Assembly: GCA_947577075.1 (NCBI GenBank)
Contig: CANPTW010000007.1
Coordinates: 18,367 to 82,366, forward strand
Length of the DNA: 64,000 nt
Source: an uncultured Oscillibacter sp.
GTDB taxonomy: Bacteria > Bacillota > Clostridia > Oscillospirales > Oscillospiraceae
Direction of reading: 5' to 3'
Shown here: positions 57,613-64,000 of the stretch, one piece after another
Position numbering within the stretch: position 1 is the first letter of the stretch
How the letters are laid out: each line of letters starts with the position of its first letter
Translations under genes and position numbers: made by a program
Notes under the pieces: model-generated
The model's input: only the letters and a program-made list of their open reading frames with translations
Databases searched by the model: none
Told to the model about the DNA's origin: nothing

Positions 57613-59088
57613 ATGAACACGACCATCTATCAGAATATCGCCACCCGCACGGCGGGGGATATCTACATCGGCGTGGTGGGCCCGGTGCGGACCGGAAAGT
57701 CCACCTTCATCAAGCGTTTCATGGAGACCCAGGTCATTCCCAACATTGAAAATGTGTACCGCAAGGAGCGGGCCCGGGATGAGCTGCCCCAGAGCGGCTC
57801 CGGCCGGACCATCATGACGGCGGAGCCCAAATTCGTCCCGGAGGAGGCCGCCCAGGTTCAGCTGCCCGACGGCGCGTCCTTCTCCGTGCGGCTGATCGAC
57901 TGCGTGGGCTACATGGTCCGGGGAGCCATTGGCCAGTTCGAGGACGACGCCCCCCGGATGGTGACCACGCCCTGGTACGACCACGAGATTCCCATGACCG
58001 AGGCGGCGGAAATCGGCACCCGGAAGGTCATCTCGGAGCATTCCACCATCGGCATCGTCATCACCACCGACGGCACCGTCGCCGACATCCCCCGGGAGGA
58101 CTATCTGGAGGCGGAGGAACGGGTGGTCCGGGAGCTCCAGGAGCTGGGGAAGCCCTTCATCGTCCTGCTGAACTCGGCGGACCCCAAGAGCGACCGGGCG
58201 GAGGCCATTGCCCGGGACATCGCTTCCCGCTATGAGGTGAACTGCGTCCCGGTGAACTGCCTGGACCTGGGGGAGGAGGACGTGGCGGACATCCTCAAGG
58301 CCGTTCTTTACGAGTTCCCCATGCAGGAGCTGGACCTGTTCCTGCCCCCCTGGGTGGACGCGCTGCCTACGGAGCATCCCATCAAGGCCAGCCTCTATGA
58401 GGCGGTCCGCCAGGGCACCTCTCAGCTTCAGCATATCCGGGAGGTGGACGGCGTCATCGCCGCCCTGGGGGCCTGCGAAAACATCAGCGAGGCCAGGATC
58501 ACCTCCATCGACCTGGGCACCGGCGTGGCGGCGGCCAGCCTCAGTCTGCCCCGGGAGCTGTTCTATCACACCCTGTCGGAGCAGTCCGGTTTTGAGGTGG
58601 GGGACGACGGGGACCTGATGAGCCTGCTGACCCGCCTGGCGGCGGTGAAGGCGGAGTACGACAAGGTTTCCGGGGCGCTGAAGGACGTGAAGGAAACCGG
58701 ATACGGCATCGTGGTGCCCAGCATCGACGAGCTGAAGCTGGAGGAGCCGGAGATCATGAAGCAGGGAGGCCGCTACGGCGTGAAGCTGAAGGCCAGCGCC
58801 CCCAGCATCCACATGATCCGGGCGGACATCGAGACGGCGGTTTCGCCCATCGTGGGGAACGAGAAGCAGTCGGAGGACATGGTGAACTACCTCCTCCAGG
58901 AGTTCGAGGGGGACACCAGCAAGATCTGGCAGTCCAACATCTTCGGCCGGAGCTTCCACGAGCTGGTCAGCGACGACCTCCAGGGCAAGCTGAAACGGAT
59001 GCCGGAGGACGCCCGGAAAAAACTCCAGGAGACTCTGACCCGCATCATCAACGAGGGCAGCGGGGGGCTGATCTGCATCATCCTGTGA
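57613..59088 (+). CDS. spoIVA: Stage IV sporulation protein A (coat morphogenetic ATPase)
   Basis: SpoIVA polymerises with ATP hydrolysis on the forespore surface to form the basement layer of the coat, tethered by SpoVM. The 491 residues show the Walker A motif VVGPVRTGKSTFIKRFME (about residues 22-39), the Walker B region VRLIDCVGYMVRGA, EHSTIGIVITTDGTVADIPR, and the very conserved C-terminal GSGGLICIIL used for SpoVM contact. Length is normal. An AAGGACGGG site precedes the ATG. It is a single-gene unit under a sigma-E promoter. Confidence 0.97.
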   Translation: MNTTIYQNIATRTAGDIYIGVVGPVRTGKSTFIKRFMETQVIPNIENVYRKERARDELPQSGSGRTIMTAEPKFVPEEAAQVQLPDGASFSVRLIDCVGYMVRGAIGQFEDDAPRMVTTPWYDHEIPMTEAAEIGTRKVISEHSTIGIVITTDGTVADIPREDYLEAEERVVRELQELGKPFIVLLNSADPKSDRAEAIARDIASRYEVNCVPVNCLDLGEEDVADILKAVLYEFPMQELDLFLPPWVDALPTEHPIKASLYEAVRQGTSQLQHIREVDGVIAALGACENISEARITSIDLGTGVAAASLSLPRELFYHTLSEQSGFEVGDDGDLMSLLTRLAAVKAEYDKVSGALKDVKETGYGIVVPSIDELKLEEPEIMKQGGRYGVKLKASAPSIHMIRADIETAVSPIVGNEKQSEDMVNYLLQEFEGDTSKIWQSNIFGRSFHELVSDDLQGKLKRMPEDARKKLQETLTRIINEGSGGLICIIL

Positions 59089-59116
59089 GAGAAGGCGGGC
59101 ATTGGCCCGCCTTCTC
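59089..59116 (+). terminator. Hairpin after spoIVA
   Basis: GAGAAGGCGGGC (59089-59100) / GCCCGCCTTCTC (59105-59116) with loop ATTG, directly after the stop codon. No T-run, so strength is uncertain. Confidence 0.65.
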
Positions 59117-59167
59117 AGCTTATCAAAAAAAGCGGGGAAGGGCCGGGAGCCGGGGAGGAAGAGCGTT

Positions 59168-59198
59168 ACGAGAGGAACCCCGAAGGGGTTCCTCTCGT
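59168..59198. terminator. GGAACCC-type hairpin downstream of spoIVA
   Basis: A 14-bp perfect stem ACGAGAGGAACCCC (59168-59181) / GGGGTTCCTCTCGT (59185-59198). It lies between convergent genes and closely resembles the hairpins at 324-353 and 8743-8771; T-run absent. Confidence 0.55.
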
Positions 59199-59294
59199 CT
59201 TCAATCAAACGCGTTTCAAAACATTTAGACGGTTCGTAAAGCCGGCGCAGGGAGCCGGCCCCGCGTTTTGCCAGCCGGAGACGCATAAGGTGTC

Positions 59295-59591
59295 TTACGG
59301 AATTTCCTCCGGCAGAGGCTTCCGCACATACTGCACCAGATCCTTCCGGACGGCTCCGAGCCGCCGGAACGCCTCCCGGCCCTGGTTCAGCGTGATGCCC
59401 CGGTTTTCATCGCTGGGCTGGTCGCCGCCGGAGGCGAACACGTCGTTTTCCCAGAAGCACACCGGGCAGATATAGGCAGGAGCCTCCTCTCTGGGAAGGG
59501 GAAAGGTTTTATAGCCGCAGCAGGGGCAGGGGAATTTCTCCGGAACCTCGGGCTCCAAGGCCCGGTCATGGAAGCCCGTCCCGTCCGCCAT
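59295..59591 (-). CDS. CPCC-domain cysteine-rich protein
   Basis: The 98-residue product carries a CPCC-type zinc-ribbon pattern: FPCPCCGYKTFPLP (about residues 20-33) and YICPVCFWENDVFASGG (about 40-56), followed by NRGITLNQGREAFRRLGA. Such small domains have unknown function and occur in bacteria and phage-related loci. GAGGAAAG precedes the ATG at 59591. It lies 11 bases downstream of ogt and is probably co-transcribed with it. Confidence 0.82.
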   Translation of the reverse strand: MADGTGFHDRALEPEVPEKFPCPCCGYKTFPLPREEAPAYICPVCFWENDVFASGGDQPSDENRGITLNQGREAFRRLGAVRKDLVQYVRKPLPEEIP

Positions 59592-59602
59592 CTGCTCTTT
59601 CC

Positions 59603-60133
59603 TCACAGCGCCGTCCCCTTCTTCGGCACGTACAGCCCCGTGAGGTCCGCGCCCTCCAGCTCCAAAAGGAAGCGCTTTTTCTCCACGCCTCCCGCGTAGC
59701 CCGTCAAGCTGCCGTTCGCTCCCACCACCCGGTGGCAGGGAATGAGGATGGAAATGGGATTGTGCCCCACCGCGCCGCCCACTGCCTGGGGGGAGGCGGG
59801 GACTCCGGCGGCTTTCAGCCGCGTTGTCAGCGCTCCATAGGTGGTGGTTTCCCCGAAGGGAATTTCCAGCAGCAGCGTCCACACCCTTTGCCGGAACTCG
59901 CTTCCCCTGGGGGCCAGAGGGGGCGGGGGAGGAAGGACCCGCTTTTCAAAATAGGCGTCCAGCCACGCCGCCGCCTGGCGAAAGACCGGCAAATCCGGCC
60001 GCTCCCCCGTCTCCGCTTCCAGTCCGGCGGCAAAATACTTCTGGCCTTCCAGCCACAAGCCAAGGATGCGCTCCCCGTCGGAGGCCAGGGACAGAGGCCC
60101 CAGGGGAGAGGCCAGCGTTGTCAGATACGTCAT
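59603..60133 (-). CDS. ogt: Methylated-DNA-protein-cysteine methyltransferase
   Basis: A suicide enzyme that removes methyl groups from O6-methylguanine. The 176 residues contain the N-terminal ribonuclease-like domain and the C-terminal ATase domain with VWTLLLEIPFGETTTYGALT, AVGGAVGHNPISILIPCHRVVG (active Cys in PCHRV) and GYAGGVEKKRFLLELEGA. ATG 60133 with GAGGAAGG eight bases upstream is preferred; a GTG at 60142 would add three residues. Promoter at 60169-60197. Confidence 0.95.
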   Translation of the reverse strand: MTYLTTLASPLGPLSLASDGERILGLWLEGQKYFAAGLEAETGERPDLPVFRQAAAWLDAYFEKRVLPPPPPLAPRGSEFRQRVWTLLLEIPFGETTTYGALTTRLKAAGVPASPQAVGGAVGHNPISILIPCHRVVGANGSLTGYAGGVEKKRFLLELEGADLTGLYVPKKGTAL

Positions 60134-60168
60134 GGGCCGCACCTTCCTCTCTCATTTGGATGGATTCG

Positions 60169-60197
60169 ATTATACCAGAACAAACGTATCAGGGCAA
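60169..60197 (-). promoter_or_regulatory. Sigma-A promoter of ogt
   Basis: On the minus strand TTGCCC (60197-60192) and TATAAT (60174-60169), 17-base spacer. Confidence 0.75.
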
Positions 60198-60215
60198 GCC
60201 CTTTTTTACCCGCTC

Positions 60216-60244
60216 TTGCAAGGAGGGCCAACTCGTGGTAGTAT
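60216..60244 (+). promoter_or_regulatory. Possible upstream promoter before coaX
   Basis: TTGCAA (60216-60221) and TAGTAT (60239-60244), 17-base spacer. It would produce a leader of about 180 bases containing two inverted repeats (GGGCCATATATGCGGCCC near 60278 and the palindrome at 60325-60342) or a small RNA. Confidence 0.45.
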
Positions 60245-60324
60245 GGTAGTCGGCACAGCGCTGCATCATGGCGCCGCGGGCCATATATGCGGCCCTTCGT
60301 GGACGCATAGGGGCTTTGCGCCTC

Positions 60325-60342
60325 GGCGGGCCCGGGCCCGCC
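60325..60342. repeat. Perfect 18-bp palindrome before coaX
   Basis: GGCGGGCCCGGGCCCGCC is fully self-complementary and ends two bases before the -35 box of the coaX promoter at 60345. It may be a regulator site or a GC hairpin. Confidence 0.5.
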
Positions 60343-60344
60343 GG

Positions 60345-60373
60345 TTGAAAAGAGGCGTTTGCTTCATTATTAT
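60345..60373 (+). promoter_or_regulatory. Sigma-A promoter of coaX
   Basis: TTGAAA (60345-60350) and TATTAT (60368-60373), 17-base spacer. Confidence 0.68.
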
Positions 60374-60429
60374 AAACTGCGTCGGCTGTATCAGTCGAAC
60401 ATCAAGCCGAACGGAAAGGAGCGATCCCC

Positions 60430-61200
60430 ATGCTGCTTGCCATAGACGTCGGCAACTCCAACACCTCCGTGGGTCTTTTTGACAAGGACAAGACCCTTCG
60501 CTTCCTGGCCTCTCTGGACACAGATAGCCGGAAGACCGCGGACCAAATCAGCATTGACCTGATGAACCTGTTCGCCCTCTATCACTTCAGCTACAAGGAC
60601 GTCACCGGGGCCATTCTCTGCAGCGTGGTGCCGCCGCTGAACTTCATGATGGAAAAAGCGCTGACCCGCCTTCTGGGCAGGCCTCCCATGGTGGTGGGCC
60701 CGGGGGTAAAGACCGGGCTGAATATCCGCCTGACGGTGCAGACCCAGGTGGGGGCGGACATCGTGGCCGACGCCGTGGCGGCCCTGGAGAAATTCACGCC
60801 TCCCATCATCACCATCGACATGGGCACCGCCACTACCATCGGCGTCATCTCCGAGGGACGGACCTACGAGGGGGGGCTCCTGCTGCCGGGGGTCAATGTC
60901 TCTCTGGAGGCCCTGAGCCGCCGGGCGGCCCAGCTGCCGGACATCTCCCTCCAGCACCCGAAGGCGCTCATTGGGAAGAACACCGAGGACTGCATGCGTT
61001 CCGGCATTGTCTACGGCACCGCCGGGATGCTGGACGGCATCATTGACCGCATTCGGGAGGAATTCCCCGGCCGGGAGATCAGCGTGGTGGCCACGGGAGG
61101 CAACGCCCCGGTCATTGTGCGCTACTGCCGAAATCAAATCATCTACGACAAGTTCCTTCTGATGGACGGACTCTGGACCATTTATCAGAAGAACCGCTGA
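60430..61200 (+). CDS. coaX: Type III pantothenate kinase
   Basis: CoaX phosphorylates pantothenate, the first step of CoA synthesis. The 256 residues show LLAIDVGNSNTSVGLFDKDK (phosphate 1 motif, about residues 2-21), GPGVKTGLNIRLTVQTQVGADIVA-type ASKHE region, TIDMGTATTIGVIS (phosphate 2) and VVATGGNAPVIVRYC (adenosine). AAAGGAGC precedes the ATG. It is transcribed alone; a palindromic repeat follows about 60 bases after its stop. Confidence 0.96.
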   Translation: MLLAIDVGNSNTSVGLFDKDKTLRFLASLDTDSRKTADQISIDLMNLFALYHFSYKDVTGAILCSVVPPLNFMMEKALTRLLGRPPMVVGPGVKTGLNIRLTVQTQVGADIVADAVAALEKFTPPIITIDMGTATTIGVISEGRTYEGGLLLPGVNVSLEALSRRAAQLPDISLQHPKALIGKNTEDCMRSGIVYGTAGMLDGIIDRIREEFPGREISVVATGGNAPVIVRYCRNQIIYDKFLLMDGLWTIYQKNR

Positions 61201-61258
61201 CGAACGGGCTGCGGAGCGCGCCTTGCCCCGCGTTTCAAGCGCGCACCCGCCCACTGCA

Positions 61259-61418
61259 GGCCTTGTTTGAAAAAGGTCAAAACGCCCAATCAGCGGATCT
61301 TTTTCCGCCACTCTGCGTTAAATTTTCTTGCCGGCCGACGGCCCGCCTGCGAAAATTTGCCTTGATTGGCACAAAAATCTCTCTCTGTTGGGCATTCTGC
61401 CTTTTTTCAAACAAGGCC
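61259..61418. repeat. Palindromic MITE-like repeat B
   Basis: The ends form an inverted repeat of about 31 bp: GGCCTTGTTTGAAAAAGG (61259-) on the left and, read inversely, GGCCTTGTTTGAAAAAAGG on the right. The interior carries GCGTTAAATTTT as in the repeat at 26214-26345. No coding capacity; it fills most of the 340-base gap between coaX and the sigma-factor gene. Confidence 0.68.
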
Positions 61419-61540
61419 CAAGCCGTCCGCCGGCAGGCGGGCGGCTTTTCTATAAACATCGGATTTTCGGAAACGGCCGCTCTTTTTTCCGGTCTATACT
61501 TAGTAAGGGGCCCTTCACCAACCATGAGAGGAGAGAGGAT

Positions 61541-62095
61541 ATGGAAGACCGTGCCATCGTAGACCTGTACTGGTCCCGGGACCCGGAGGCAATCCGGCGG
61601 ACCAATGAAAAATACGGCGGCTACTGCCGCACCGTGGCCCGGAACATCCTGCCGGACCGGCGGGACGCGGAGGAGTGCGTCAACGACACCTGGCTCCGGG
61701 CCTGGAACGCCATGCCGGAGGGGCGGCCCAGTCTGCTGGCCCCGTTCCTGGGAAAAATCACACGGAACCTGGCCTTTAACCGCTGGCGGGCAGACAGGGC
61801 GGAGAAGCGGGGCGGGGGAGAGCTGCCCCTGGTTCTGGAGGAGCTGGCGGAATGCGCCTCGTCTTCCAATACGCTGCAAGCCGTGGAGGCGGCGGAGCTG
61901 GAGACGGTGGTAAACCGCTTCCTCCACGCCCTGCCGGAGCGGGAATGCAATGTGTTCCTGCGGCGCTACTGGTTTTCAGAGCCCATGGCGGACATCGCCG
62001 GGCGCTATGGAATGCGGGAGGCCACCGTGCGGACCAGCCTGTTCCGCAGCCGGGAGAAGCTGCGGCGGCATCTGGAGAGGGAGGGCTTGCTATGA
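61541..62095 (+). CDS. ECF-type RNA polymerase sigma factor
   Basis: The 184 residues comprise sigma region 2 (LYWSRDPEAIRRTNEKYGGY, DAEECVNDTWLRAWNAMP) and region 4 (ALPERECNVFLRRYWFSEPM, AGRYGMREATVRTSLFRSRE), the minimal ECF pair. GAGGAGAGAGG precedes the ATG. Its stop overlaps the ATG of the next gene, which encodes a single-pass membrane protein typical of anti-sigma factors, so it is likely to be held inactive until an outside signal arrives. Its own promoter, expected to be autoregulated, was not identified with confidence. Confidence 0.92.
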   Translation: MEDRAIVDLYWSRDPEAIRRTNEKYGGYCRTVARNILPDRRDAEECVNDTWLRAWNAMPEGRPSLLAPFLGKITRNLAFNRWRADRAEKRGGGELPLVLEELAECASSSNTLQAVEAAELETVVNRFLHALPERECNVFLRRYWFSEPMADIAGRYGMREATVRTSLFRSREKLRRHLEREGLL

Positions 62096-63162
62096 ACGAT
62101 CAGGAACGGCTGTTTCTTGCCATTGGCGGGGCGGCCCCGGAACTGGTGTCCCGCAGTGAGAGAAAGAGGCGGAGCCGCCGGCCTGGGTACTGCCTCGCCG
62201 CTGCAGCCTGCCTGGCGCTGGTGCTGACAGCGGGACATGTCCTCTCATCGCGGACAATGCCGCCAGTTGATTCCGGCGTAACGCCGGAGCTTCAGGACCC
62301 GCCTCCGCCCATTGAGAGCCAGAAGCCGGACCCCGACGGCGCCCGGCTTGTCCTTCCGGAGCGGGGCAGTGAAATTGGGGGCCTGAGGCTGCTGAGTTAT
62401 GCCCCGCAGTCCCAGGAGGAGGCAGTGGACTTTCTCATTTATGTCAATGAGGAGCTGTTTTCTATCCGTGAAGAAGATGGACTTTACAGCATTAGAAGTA
62501 AAAGCTCTTTGCCGGATGATTTTCCGAAATGTGGCCTGGATATCCTCCATCTTTCCGGGACTTCGCGCGCCGATGCCAAGGCGGCGGCGGAAAAGGCCCT
62601 TACGGAGCAATATTCGGACATAACGTCAGAGGAACCGGCGGCCGCTCTGCCGGGCAGTCTCTATCTTCGCGCCGGTGAGGGTACGGACTGGGATTCTGAA
62701 CAGGCGGAGCTCTGGTTCGTGGGCGACGGACAGGGGGGAACCTTCGTTCTCACCGCCCGCTACTTCCTGGAGGCGGAGGAGGGCATGGGCATGGGCTTCC
62801 GGGATATGGTTTCCAGCTTCCGGGTGGTCTCCCGAAATAAGGTCGTCCCCGAGTGGATGCGCTCCCTCTACGAGGCGGCGGACCGCCTGTTTCCGGCTCT
62901 GCTGTCCAACGATCTCTCCGGCGTTTCCGACCTGCTGGCGGCGGACGCGGACGCAGACGCCTACGGTGAAGACGTCTGGGAATATCTCACTGTGGCCTCC
63001 GTGGACTATACCCCGGACGACGACCAGGAGCCGTCCTCCGCAATCGTCTCCGTGAAGCACCGCTTGAATCTGGAGGAGGGGGAGAGTTATAGCTATCTGA
63101 CCATGGAGCTGATCCGCCAGGACGGCCAATGGCGGCTGTCCTGGTCCGGCATTGAAAAATAA
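62092..63162 (+). CDS. Membrane-anchored probable anti-sigma factor
   Basis: The 356-residue protein has a short cytoplasmic N-terminus with Arg/Lys cluster (SRSERKRRSRRP, about 19-30), one membrane helix (about 31-51), a Pro-rich spacer and a large extracellular part (LLSYAPQSQEEAVDFLIYV, YEAADRLFPALLSNDLSGVS). The arrangement, and the four-base overlap with the ECF sigma gene, suggest it binds the sigma factor at the membrane. It shows no clear zinc anti-sigma HxxxCxxC motif. Its signal is unknown. A terminator follows. Confidence 0.75.
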   Translation: MNDQERLFLAIGGAAPELVSRSERKRRSRRPGYCLAAAACLALVLTAGHVLSSRTMPPVDSGVTPELQDPPPPIESQKPDPDGARLVLPERGSEIGGLRLLSYAPQSQEEAVDFLIYVNEELFSIREEDGLYSIRSKSSLPDDFPKCGLDILHLSGTSRADAKAAAEKALTEQYSDITSEEPAAALPGSLYLRAGEGTDWDSEQAELWFVGDGQGGTFVLTARYFLEAEEGMGMGFRDMVSSFRVVSRNKVVPEWMRSLYEAADRLFPALLSNDLSGVSDLLAADADADAYGEDVWEYLTVASVDYTPDDDQEPSSAIVSVKHRLNLEEGESYSYLTMELIRQDGQWRLSWSGIEK

Positions 63163-63176
63163 GAACCTGTTAGGCG

Positions 63177-63212
63177 AAAAAGCGCCCCGCTCATACCAGC
63201 GGGGCGCTTTCC
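63177..63212. terminator. Bidirectional terminator between the anti-sigma and phosphofructokinase genes
   Basis: AGCGCCCCGC (63181-63190) / GCGGGGCGCT (63199-63208) with flanking A-run before and TTT after, so both convergent genes are served. Confidence 0.88.
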
Positions 63213-63227
63213 AAAAGGGATGGAAAT

Positions 63228-64000
63228 TTATTTCGCCAGGACCTTCTTCAGCTTGGCAAACCGGGGCAGGGAATCTTGCTTGGGAAGCTTGGGCTCCCCC
63301 TGGACCAGGGGCAGCACGTAATCAATGAAGGGTTTCTCCACGCCGTTATGGGCGGCGTTGATCCATTCCAGGGGCACCTTCTTCTCGGTGTTGGCCACGT
63401 CGGTCAGGCCCAGCAGCTTCGTCTTGCAGACGTACTGCCCGCCCTCATAGGAGCGCTCGAAGCCCACCATCTTGTCGGTGATGCCCGCCACGGCGTTTTC
63501 CACGGCGGCCTTGCCGGACATGAAGGACTCCTCGATGTCGGTTTCGGAGGCCAGGTGCGCGCCGCAGCGCTGGAGCAGGCTCAGCTCGATGCCCCGGACC
63601 TTGGCGCCGGTCTTCTGCTTCACGGCGTCCGCCAGCATGGCGGCAAGGCCGCCCAGCTGGGCGTGGCCGAAGCCGTCGGTGGCGGAGGTCTTCGCCTCGG
63701 AGACGAAGGCGCCGTCGGCGTAGTGGATGCCCTCGGAGACGGCTACCATGCAGTTGCCCTTTTCCTTATAGATGCGCTCCACGTCCGCCAGGAACTGCTC
63801 CATGTCAAAGTCCACCTCAGGGAGGTACACCAGATCCGGACCCGCGCCGTAAGCGGTGGCCAGGGCGGCGGCGCCAGCCAGCCAGCCGGCGTGGCGGCCC
63901 ATGATCTCGATGATGCAGACCATGCCGGTGTCATAGACCCGGGCGTCCTGATAGACCTCCATGCAGCTGGTGGCGATATACTTGGCGGCGGAGGCGAAGC
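63228..64000 (-). CDS. 6-phosphofructokinase (probably PPi-dependent type), 5' part missing
   Basis: The open frame runs through the window end on the minus strand, so only the last 257 residues are visible. They include KYIATSCMEVYQDARVYDTG and IIEIMGRHAGWLAGAAALAT, a hallmark of phosphofructokinases, AVSEGIHYADG and GIELSLLQRCGAHLASETD. The enzyme phosphorylates fructose 6-phosphate in glycolysis. The long C-terminal part resembles the clostridial PPi-type enzyme, but the donor-binding site (GGDG/GGDD) is outside the window. A terminator lies right after the stop. Confidence 0.9.
   Translation of the reverse strand, partial: FASAAKYIATSCMEVYQDARVYDTGMVCIIEIMGRHAGWLAGAAALATAYGAGPDLVYLPEVDFDMEQFLADVERIYKEKGNCMVAVSEGIHYADGAFVSEAKTSATDGFGHAQLGGLAAMLADAVKQKTGAKVRGIELSLLQRCGAHLASETDIEESFMSGKAAVENAVAGITDKMVGFERSYEGGQYVCKTKLLGLTDVANTEKKVPLEWINAAHNGVEKPFIDYVLPLVQGEPKLPKQDSLPRFAKLKKVLAK

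Noticed and set aside
1..64000. tRNA, rRNA or CRISPR arrays
   Set aside because: No cloverleaf, rRNA signature or regularly spaced direct repeats were noticed by eye on either strand; a tRNA or CRISPR search program was not available.

Overview
The window comes from the chromosome of a GC-rich, spore-forming Firmicute of class Clostridia, most likely family Oscillospiraceae (the Oscillibacter/Flavonifractor type of gut anaerobe). The sporulation genes (a spoIVFB-like end, the whole spoIIIAA-AH operon, spoVM, a SPOCS-LysM gene, spoIVA), the fused ispH-rpsA gene, the butyryl-CoA:acetate CoA-transferase and the Bacillus-like gene order support this; the family assignment is inference. No rRNA, tRNA or CRISPR array was seen.

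Layout. 1-3.7 kb: end of a spoIVFB-like protease gene, then on the minus strand a small unknown gene, rny (RNase Y) with a long leader, and a cell-wall amidase gene lacking its normal 5' end. 3.7-10.8 kb: a predicted 7.1-kb integrative element carrying a large serine recombinase, a membrane-anchored dUTPase/dCTP-deaminase-like protein, a micro-gene behind a hairpin, a FIST sensor plus soluble chemoreceptor-like pair, and fapA. The missing first codons of the amidase lie just beyond it at 10.86 kb, in the right orientation and frame. 11-15 kb: rRNA methyltransferase, MTA/SAH nucleosidase, family-4 uracil-DNA glycosylase and a BirA-controlled bioY. 15.4-24 kb: spoIIIA operon, Asp23, nusB, a divergent XRE switch, xseA/xseB/ispA. 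24-35 kb: RpiR regulator, flavoprotein, cmk, plsC, ispH-rpsA, CoA-transferase, CarD-like factor, ispD/ispF, and a DUF3343-cysteine desulfurase pair. 35-52.5 kb: cdaA-cdaR, an RseC-like gene, two Cys-tailed TPR proteins, then a run resembling B. subtilis yloC-remA-gmk-rpoZ-priA-def-fmt-rsmB-rlmN-prpC-prkC-rsgA. 52.7-59 kb: tiny genes including spoVM, the SPOCS-LysM gene, an amino-acid ABC transporter and spoIVA. 59-64 kb: ogt with a CPCC protein, coaX, a palindromic repeat, an ECF sigma/anti-sigma pair and the 3' end of a phosphofructokinase gene.

How it works together. The housekeeping blocks serve translation, membrane lipids and the MEP isoprenoid pathway (ispD, ispF, ispH, ispA). The sporulation genes share one promoter pattern, ATA-N16-CATAGAGT, seen upstream of spoIIIAA, the SPOCS gene and spoIVA, consistent with mother-cell sigma-E control. 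SpoVM and SpoIVA are known partners in coat assembly.

The most interesting signal is the split amidase. Recombination at a shared AC dinucleotide in the two predicted junctions would excise 7,138 bp and rebuild an uninterrupted 246-codon amidase with the family-typical N-terminus. This recalls skin-type gene interruption, but with a peptidoglycan hydrolase as the target and a sensory and nucleotide-binding cargo. Excision itself has not been shown.
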